DNA of 64,000 bases from Flavobacterium aerium (GTDB lineage Bacteria > Bacteroidota > Bacteroidia > Flavobacteriales > Flavobacteriaceae): positions 183,532 to 247,531 of the forward strand of contig NZ_JARQWR010000008.1 of the NCBI RefSeq assembly GCF_030766725.1, read 5' to 3'. Below, one piece after another: positions 57,843 to 64,000 of the stretch. Every line of letters starts with the position of its first letter. Positions within the stretch are counted from its first letter, which is position 1. The notes beneath the pieces were generated by a model. The model searched no databases. It worked only from the letters and a program-made list of their open reading frames with translations, and was not told the DNA's origin. A program made the translations under genes and the position numbers.

Positions 57843-59432
57843 TTATTCAAATTCCGATGTGAAGAATAATTTTACATTCGGATATTTAGACTGTGTCATC
57901 TGAATTGTAAAATCAGAATCAGCCAAGAATACCAATTGATTGTATTTATCTTTTGCTAAAAACTTTTGTTTAATACGCTTAAATTCGGCAAACTCTGGAC
58001 TCTTAGCATCATTAGGTTTTACCCAGCAAGCCTTATGAACAGGGAAGTTCTCATACGAACATTTTGCACCATACTCATGTTCCAAACGATATTGGATAAC
58101 CTCATATTGTAAAGCACCAACAGTACCAATTACCTTACGATTATTCATTTCCAGTGTAAACAACTGCGCCACACCTTCATCCATCAATTGGTCAATACCC
58201 TTGTCCAATTGTTTAGCCTTCATTGGATCAGCATTATTGATATATCTAAAATGCTCTGGAGAGAAACTAGGAATCCCTTTGAAACTCATAATCTCACCTT
58301 CGGTCAGCGTATCCCCAATCTTGAAGTTTCCAGTATCATGCAAACCTACAATATCACCCGGGTAAGAAATATCAACAATCTCTTTTTTCTCTGCAAAAAA
58401 TGCATTTGGAGAAGAGAATTTCAAATTTTTATTCAAGCGTACATGCATGTACGGTTTATTACGTTCAAAAGTACCCGATACAATCTTAATAAAAGCAAGA
58501 CGATCACGATGTTTTGGATCCATATTCGCATGAATCTTAAATACAAAACCAGACATTTTTTCTTCTTTCGGATCAACTAATCTCGTTTCAGATTCTTTAG
58601 GTCGAGGAGAAGGAGCGATTTGAACAAAACAATCCAACAGTTCTCGAACACCAAAGTTATTCAATGCCGAACCAAAAAATACAGGCTGTAATTTTCCATC
58701 CAAATACGCATCACGATCAAATGGAGGATAAACCTCATTAATTAATTCTAATTCTTCACGCAGTCTATCAGCAGGTTTTTGACCAATTATCTTTTCTAAT
58801 TCAGGATTCTGAACATCCGAAAAAGCAATGGTTTCCTCAATATTTTTACGACTATCTCCACTAAACAAATTGATGTTTTGCTCCCAAAGATTATAAATAC
58901 CCTGGAAATCATATCCCATACCAATAGGAAAACTCAATGGAGTAACTGTTAAGCCTAATTTTTGTTCTACTTCATCCATTAAATCGAAAGCATCTTTACC
59001 CTCACGATCCAGTTTATTGATGAAAACAATCATAGGAATATTACGCATTCTACAAACTTCAACTAATTTTTCTGTTTGTTCCTCAACCCCTTTTGCAACA
59101 TCAATTACAACAATAACACTATCAACAGCAGTTAAAGTTCTAAAAGTATCTTCGGCAAAATCCTTATGACCAGGAGTATCGAGAATGTTTATTTTTTTAT
59201 CTTGATAATTAAAAGCAAGTACAGATGTCGCTACCGAAATTCCTCTCTGGCGTTCAATCTCCATAAAGTCACTCGTTGCTCCTTTTTTAATTTTATTATT
59301 CTTTACTGCTCCAGCTTCCTGAATCGCACCACCAAATAAAAGTAATTTTTCTGTTAAAGTAGTCTTACCCGCATCAGGGTGGGAAATGATCCCAAAAGTT
59401 CTTCTTCTTTTTATCTCTTCAAGAAATGTCAT
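57843..59432 (-). CDS. prfC: Peptide chain release factor 3
   Basis: The 529-residue GTPase has the P-loop SHPDAGKTT (17-25), switch I with RQRGISVATSV, switch II DTPGHKDF and NKLD. The C-terminal domains match RF3 rather than EF-G, and the length is normal for RF3. It removes RF1/RF2 from the ribosome after peptide release. The frame extends to 59465, but the ATG at 59432 (MTFLEEIKRRRTFGIISHP) gives the usual N-terminus and lies just behind the promoter. Confidence 0.96.
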   Translation of the reverse strand: MTFLEEIKRRRTFGIISHPDAGKTTLTEKLLLFGGAIQEAGAVKNNKIKKGATSDFMEIERQRGISVATSVLAFNYQDKKINILDTPGHKDFAEDTFRTLTAVDSVIVVIDVAKGVEEQTEKLVEVCRMRNIPMIVFINKLDREGKDAFDLMDEVEQKLGLTVTPLSFPIGMGYDFQGIYNLWEQNINLFSGDSRKNIEETIAFSDVQNPELEKIIGQKPADRLREELELINEVYPPFDRDAYLDGKLQPVFFGSALNNFGVRELLDCFVQIAPSPRPKESETRLVDPKEEKMSGFVFKIHANMDPKHRDRLAFIKIVSGTFERNKPYMHVRLNKNLKFSSPNAFFAEKKEIVDISYPGDIVGLHDTGNFKIGDTLTEGEIMSFKGIPSFSPEHFRYINNADPMKAKQLDKGIDQLMDEGVAQLFTLEMNNRKVIGTVGALQYEVIQYRLEHEYGAKCSYENFPVHKACWVKPNDAKSPEFAEFKRIKQKFLAKDKYNQLVFLADSDFTIQMTQSKYPNVKLFFTSEFE

Positions 59433-59454
59433 GGTATATTTTTTATAACGACTG

Positions 59455-59462
59455 CAAAAATA
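59455..59462 (-). promoter_or_regulatory. Putative -7 element for prfC
   Basis: The minus strand reads TATTTTTG, then CAGTC, 22 bases before the prfC start. No TTG is seen at the expected spacing. Confidence 0.5.
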
Positions 59463-59613
59463 CATTTATTATTTTATAAATCCATTATCTGCTTTTGTCT
59501 AAGTAAAATGCATAAAAAGCATCTTAAAATGTCATTCATCTATGATATTGAACGCTTCGTCGAATATGTTAAAATCTGCCTTGGAAACATTTATTAAATA
59601 GAAACCATTAACA

Positions 59614-59621
59614 TATTTTTG
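59614..59621 (+). promoter_or_regulatory. Putative -7 element for the third adhesin
   Basis: TATTTTTG followed by CAGTC, the same extended sequence as at prfC. The region from 59463 to here is AT-rich and shows nothing else. Confidence 0.5.
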
Positions 59622-59627
59622 CAGTCA

Positions 59628-59688
59628 AACTGTATATTTTACAGTTGAAAACAGTGTTTTTTCAGTAAGAAAAATGCTGTTTTTTTTT
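59628..59688 (+). terminator. Leader hairpins with T-run upstream of the third adhesin
   Basis: Two hairpins lie directly after the putative promoter: AACTGTA/TACAGTT (59628-59646) and a longer imperfect one beginning AACAG (59650) and ending CTGTT (59681) with a run of T. The second has the form of an intrinsic terminator inside the 5' leader, 120 bases before the start codon, so it may be an attenuator. Confidence 0.55.
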
Positions 59689-59808
59689 AATGTTCTCACA
59701 ATCAATAAAACTCAATAATTAATTTTAAGAATCTGTTTTTCAGAAGACTAACTTAAGTGAAAATTGAGATTTACACAGATAGAATTAAAGACCTTTAATA
59801 CTTTATTT

Positions 59809-62800
59809 ATGGAATTGAACTTTACGCCATCTAAACAAACGAAAAAAAGAAGCAGGCAATTATTTGCTAAGTCATTTTTGTTTGTTCTCATTACACTTTT
59901 TAGTTTTCAATCTACATTTGCTCAAGATGCAGTACAAGCAACAGGAGGAAACGGAGCCTACAAAAATGAAATTTACTGGTTAAATTTTTCGGGAATATCA
60001 CTAGCTAGAAATGGCTCAGTTACGAGAAATTTTACAATCAATGGTATTGCAGTAACAGTTCTTATAAATAATGTAGGATTCAGTACAAATGCTAGTGGTA
60101 ATCGATTGGAAGGATATAAACCAGGTACTTGGGGTGGAGATGGACTAGATGAAATGTATAATATAGGAGGGGCAAACGGAAGTAATACTTTGTTTAATGC
60201 TTTCTCTGCAACAAATAGTATTCAAGCGACATTTAAGGTAACAGCCTATGCCACATTATCAGGGCAACCCTTTGATTTAGGATTGGTTTTTGCCAGTGCA
60301 GAAGATGATGCTAATAGTGAGTATTCTCAAGGTACTACGAATGGTACACCATGGAAGATGCTGGAAAGTAAAGTCAATGGTACAGGATATAGAAAAATTA
60401 ATTTTTCAAATAATAATAGGACTGCATTCATGCAAATGGGGTCAACTGGAGGATCAGGATCTACTCCAGCAAACGTTGCCTTGTTGTATAGTACAATGCA
60501 AAATACTGCAGCAGGAAATCCTTTAACAACAGATGTAGTTTTACAAGGAGGTGGTAAATCGGCAATTGCTTTAGGAATTATTGTAAATCAAGATTTTGGT
60601 GATGCACCAGTTTCATACGGTACAGCGAGTAATTTCTTTGCTCCTTCAATTGTAGGAGGAACAAATAATCCACCAACAGCTACAGGAGATTTTTATTTAA
60701 GCACAGGATCACCAAACGGAGGAGCTTCCAATAGAATTATTACTTCAGGAACTTTAGATATTCCAGTGAGTCCACGTCTAGGAGCAAAAGGAGGAGATAA
60801 TGATGGAGCCTATCCAGCAAATCCAGGATTATTAGCCGATTATGATGATAAAAATGGAATAGATGATGAAGATGCTTTTCTTACTTCACCACCCGATTTG
60901 AATTTAGTAAACGGAACCTATACCGTTACAGTTCCCGCATTCAAAGATTATACAGGAACAGCCTATGTAATGGCTTGGATTGATATGAATAGAAATGGGA
61001 TTTTCGAACCCACAGAATATAAAACAGCTAGCTTTACTGCAGTAAGTACAACAACAAATGTTTCGTTAAGTTGGGATGTTGCTTCACTGGCTAAAAATGC
61101 AGGACCATCATTTGCTCGATTCCGTATTTCTGGATCAAATCCAAATATATTAACAGACAATACAGCTACACCAGCCGATGAAAGAAGTTTTGTTGCATTG
61201 GCAAGCGGTGAAACCGAAGATTATACGATTGCTTTAAACAAAGCAGATATGATTACAGGTACTGTGTTCCATGATATTAATGGAGCAACAGATAATCAGA
61301 TTAATGGTACAGGAACCAATATTGGAGGTTTAAAAGTAATTGTAGTAGATGCTAGCGGAAAAGTAGTGGCTTCAACAGCTGTTGCAGCTAATGGTACTTA
61401 TACTTTTGCAAACATCCCGAATGGAACCTATACACTTCGTTTATCAACAGCAGCAGGTACTGTAGGAAGCGATGCACCAGCAGCTAGCTTGGCTCCAAAC
61501 TGGGTAAATACAGCCGAAGGAACTACAGCAACTGGAGATGGTACTCCAAATGGAATATTAAGTTCAATCACAATTAGTAATGCTGTAGCAGTACCAGGAG
61601 GAAATTTCGGAATTGAACAAAGACCAGCAGCAGAAACAACTACTACACCATCACAAATTAATCCTAGTGGGACAACACAAGTAACAGTGCCTGCAGGAAC
61701 ATTTAAAGGATCTGATATTGACGGAACAGTTACAAGCATTAGAATTACAGCTTTTCCAGCAAATGCAACAACAATTGTAATTAATGGAACAACCTATACA
61801 GCGACAAACTTTCCAGCAGGAGGAGTAATTGTCCCAGCAAATACAAGTGGAAATCCGACACAAACAATTACTGTAGATCCAATAGGAGGGACGGTTACTG
61901 TGGATATTCCTTTTGTTACAATTGATAATGCAGGAATTGAAAGTCCAGTATCAGCATTAGGCCATGCAAGATTGCCATTTACAACAGAAGCTAATTTAGG
62001 CGTGTTGAAAACAGCAAATAATAATAGTGTATGTATTGGAAATCAAGTAGAATTTACAATAGTTATAAATAATGCAGGACCAAGTGATGCAACGCAAGTA
62101 AAAGTAACAGATGCATTACCATCAGGATATGCTTTAATTTCTGCTACACCTTCAGTAGGAACATATAGTACTGGGACAGGACTATGGACAGTAGGAACAT
62201 TAAATAATGGAACTACAGCCACATTAACAATTACTGCGACAGTAAATGCGACGGGTAATTATACAAATACGGCAGTAGTAAGTGGATTTGAAACAGATCC
62301 AGTATCTCAAAATAATACATCTGCAGTTACACCAATAGTGAACCCAAAACCAGTAGCTTCTGCAACAGCACCCGCTGCAATTTGTTCAGACTCTAGTTTT
62401 AGTGTTACTCCAATAAGTAATGTAACTGGAACACAATATACATGGACAGCAGCTTTACAATCAGGAACAGCCACAGGATTCAGTAATCAGACTACAGCCG
62501 TAGATGCACCAATAAGTCAAACCTTAATAAATACTACAACAGCTAATGCTGTAGTACGTTATACTGTAACACCAGTAGCCAATGGATGTACTGGAACAAG
62601 CTTTACATTTGATGTTACAGTAAAACCTAGAGTAGCTACTCCTACAGGGTTAACTACACAAACATTCTGTGAGATTGTAAACCCAACAGTAGCGAACTTA
62701 TCTGCAACAGGAACAACTATTCAGTGGTATACTGCTGCCACAGGCGGAACTGCTTTAGCAGCAACAGTAGCTTTAGTAGACGGAACAACCTACTACGCTT

Positions 62801-64000
62801 CTCAAACCGCTAACGGATGTGAGAGTGTAACTCGTTTAGCGGTTGTAGTAAAAATTACTAAAACACCAGCACCAACGACAACACAGTCTACACAAACATT
62901 TTGTGAGATTGCAAACCCAACAGTAGCGAACTTACAAGCAACAGGAACAACTATTCAGTGGTATACTGCTGCCACAGGTGGAACAGCTTTAGCAGTAACA
63001 GTAGCTTTAGTAGACGGAACAACGTATTACGCTTCTCAAACCGCAAACGGATGTGAGAGCAAAACTCGCTTAGCCGTTCTAGCCAAAATTACTGTTACAC
63101 CAGCACCAACGACAACACAGTCTACACAAACTTTCTGTGAGATCGCCAATCCAACAGTAGCGAACTTACAAGCAACAGGAACAACTATTCAGTGGTACTC
63201 TGCTGCAACGGGTGGAACAGCTTTAGCGTCAACAGTAGCTTTAGTGGATGGAACAACGTATTATGCTTCTCAAACCGCAAACGGATGTGAGAGTAAAACT
63301 CGTTTAGCCGTTCTAGCCAAAATTACTGTTACACCAGCACCAACGACAACACAGTCTACACAAACATTTTGTGAGATTATAAATCCAACAGTAGCAAACT
63401 TACAAGCAACAGGAACAACTATTCAGTGGTACTCTGCTGCTACAGGTGGAACAGCTTTAGCAGTAACAGTAGCTTTAGTAGACGGAACAACCTACTACGC
63501 TTCTCAAACTGCAAACGGATGTGAGAGTAAAACTCGTTTAGCCGTTCTAGCAAAAATTACTGTTACACCAGCACCAACGACAACACAGTCTACACAGACA
63601 TTCTGTGAGATTGTAAACCCAACAGTAGCGAATTTATCTGCAACAGGAACTGCGATTCAGTGGTACTCTGCTGCCACAGGTGGAACTGCTTTAGCAGCAA
63701 CAGTAGCTTTAGTAGATGGAACAACGTATTACGCTTCTCAAACCGCTAACGGATGTGAGAGTAAAACTCGTTTAGCGGTAACTGCAAAAATTACTGTTAC
63801 ACCGGCACCAACAACAACACAGTCTACACAAACATTCTGTGAGATTGATAATGCTACTATTGCAAATTTATCTGCAACAGGAACAACTATTCAGTGGTAC
63901 TCTGCTGCCACAGGTGGAACTGCTTTAGCGTCAACAGTAGCTTTAGTGGATGGAACAACGTATTACGCTTCTCAAACCGCAAACGGATGTGAGAGTAAAA
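59809..64000 (+). CDS. Large adhesin, N-terminal part (CshA-NR2-like, GEVED, SdrD-like, DUF11, Ig-like repeats)
   Basis: The frame is open from ATG 59809 to the right edge, giving at least 1397 residues; the C-terminus, with any sorting domain, lies outside. A long signal peptide ends STFAQ near residue 39. Next is a CshA NR2-like domain (about 40-265) with [19 protein letters not shown] and [11 protein letters not shown], a GEVED-like domain with [10 protein letters not shown] and [13 protein letters not shown] (to about 480), an SdrD B-like domain ([12 protein letters not shown], about 483-605), a beta domain (about 610-720), a DUF11 domain (about 725-845) and a PKD-like domain. At least six Ig-like repeats with TFCEI and NGCES follow. 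A surface adhesin exported by T9SS is expected. Confidence 0.85.
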   Translation, partial: MELNFTPSKQTKKRSRQLFAKSFLFVLITLFSFQSTFAQDAVQATGGNGAYKNEIYWLNFSGISLARNGSVTRNFTINGIAVTVLINNVGFSTNASGNRLEGYKPGTWGGDGLDEMYNIGGANGSNTLFNAFSATNSIQATFKVTAYATLSGQPFDLGLVFASAEDDANSEYSQGTTNGTPWKMLESKVNGTGYRKINFSNNNRTAFMQMGSTGGSGSTPANVALLYSTMQNTAAGNPLTTDVVLQGGGKSAIALGIIVNQDFGDAPVSYGTASNFFAPSIVGGTNNPPTATGDFYLSTGSPNGGASNRIITSGTLDIPVSPRLGAKGGDNDGAYPANPGLLADYDDKNGIDDEDAFLTSPPDLNLVNGTYTVTVPAFKDYTGTAYVMAWIDMNRNGIFEPTEYKTASFTAVSTTTNVSLSWDVASLAKNAGPSFARFRISGSNPNILTDNTATPADERSFVALASGETEDYTIALNKADMITGTVFHDINGATDNQINGTGTNIGGLKVIVVDASGKVVASTAVAANGTYTFANIPNGTYTLRLSTAAGTVGSDAPAASLAPNWVNTAEGTTATGDGTPNGILSSITISNAVAVPGGNFGIEQRPAAETTTTPSQINPSGTTQVTVPAGTFKGSDIDGTVTSIRITAFPANATTIVINGTTYTATNFPAGGVIVPANTSGNPTQTITVDPIGGTVTVDIPFVTIDNAGIESPVSALGHARLPFTTEANLGVLKTANNNSVCIGNQVEFTIVINNAGPSDATQVKVTDALPSGYALISATPSVGTYSTGTGLWTVGTLNNGTTATLTITATVNATGNYTNTAVVSGFETDPVSQNNTSAVTPIVNPKPVASATAPAAICSDSSFSVTPISNVTGTQYTWTAALQSGTATGFSNQTTAVDAPISQTLINTTTANAVVRYTVTPVANGCTGTSFTFDVTVKPRVATPTGLTTQTFCEIVNPTVANLSATGTTIQWYTAATGGTALAATVALVDGTTYYASQTANGCESVTRLAVVVKITKTPAPTTTQSTQTFCEIANPTVANLQATGTTIQWYTAATGGTALAVTVALVDGTTYYASQTANGCESKTRLAVLAKITVTPAPTTTQSTQTFCEIANPTVANLQATGTTIQWYSAATGGTALASTVALVDGTTYYASQTANGCESKTRLAVLAKITVTPAPTTTQSTQTFCEIINPTVANLQATGTTIQWYSAATGGTALAVTVALVDGTTYYASQTANGCESKTRLAVLAKITVTPAPTTTQSTQTFCEIVNPTVANLSATGTAIQWYSAATGGTALAATVALVDGTTYYASQTANGCESKTRLAVTAKITVTPAPTTTQSTQTFCEIDNATIANLSATGTTIQWYSAATGGTALASTVALVDGTTYYASQTANGCESK
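62638..64000 (+). repeat. At least six Ig-like repeats of about 234 bases, continuing beyond the window
   Basis: Units encode [51 protein letters not shown] and [13 protein letters not shown]. They belong to the same Ig-like type as the repeats of the 3541- and 467-residue proteins but form a separate, internally homogenised array. Confidence 0.93.

Noticed and set aside
60290..61863. Short frames on both strands inside the third adhesin
   Set aside because: The frame opened by ATG 59809 is open to the window edge and carries recognisable domains; the short frames are its shadows.

Overview
The window is a low-GC stretch of a Flavobacteriaceae (Bacteroidota) chromosome, related to Flavobacterium or Myroides; the genus is a guess. 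The evidence is the TAnnTTTG promoter elements, the general lack of Shine-Dalgarno (SD) sequences, PorP/SprF and type IX secretion system (T9SS) sorting domains, DUF2851, DUF3467 and PspC small proteins, and the order tRNA-tuf-secE-nusG-rplKAJL-rpoBC. No rRNA, CRISPR array or insertion sequence was seen.

Region 1 (1-10.5 kb) is mixed housekeeping and secreted-enzyme genes: the end of a putative porin, a cystathionine beta-synthase-type enzyme, a secreted PNGase F-like glycoamidase with an extra N-terminal domain, DUF2851, PspC, a helix-hairpin-helix protein, an acyl-CoA dehydrogenase, a lipoprotein alpha-amylase resembling Thermococcales enzymes, rpsU with an exceptionally strong SD, xerC and hpf.

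Region 2 (10.5-24 kb) is the translation/transcription supercluster: tRNA-Thr(TGT), tRNA-Tyr(GTA), tRNA-Thr(GGT), tuf, tRNA-Trp(CCA), secE, nusG, rplK, rplA, rplJ, rplL, rpoB, rpoC and a DUF3467 gene. Hairpins with U-tracts lie at several internal boundaries. The glyT gene found at this place in E. coli is absent.

Region 3 (24-26.7 kb) holds an amino-acid permease and, convergent to it, a CI/S24-like repressor that has lost its cleavage serine.

Region 4 (26.7-46.7 kb) is the most unusual part. It looks like an operon for a secreted surface structure. It holds a 3541-residue adhesin with 16 tandem Ig-like repeats and a type B T9SS sorting domain; a PorP/SprF outer-membrane partner; a PorE-like OmpA protein; a 1192-residue protein with nine repeats; a 302-residue secreted protein; and a 467-residue protein that is a small version of the giant. 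The 1192- and 302-residue proteins have no sorting domain but share a similar C-terminal tail.

Region 5 (46.9-64 kb) holds a second giant adhesin of 3101 residues, with five roughly 460-residue units in which a domain is nested inside an Fn3 fold. It also holds a cysteine-rich lipoprotein, a small gene of atypical composition followed by a structured non-coding element, prfC, and the start of a third large adhesin. That adhesin has a CshA-NR2-like head and Ig-like repeats, and it runs off the right edge of the window.
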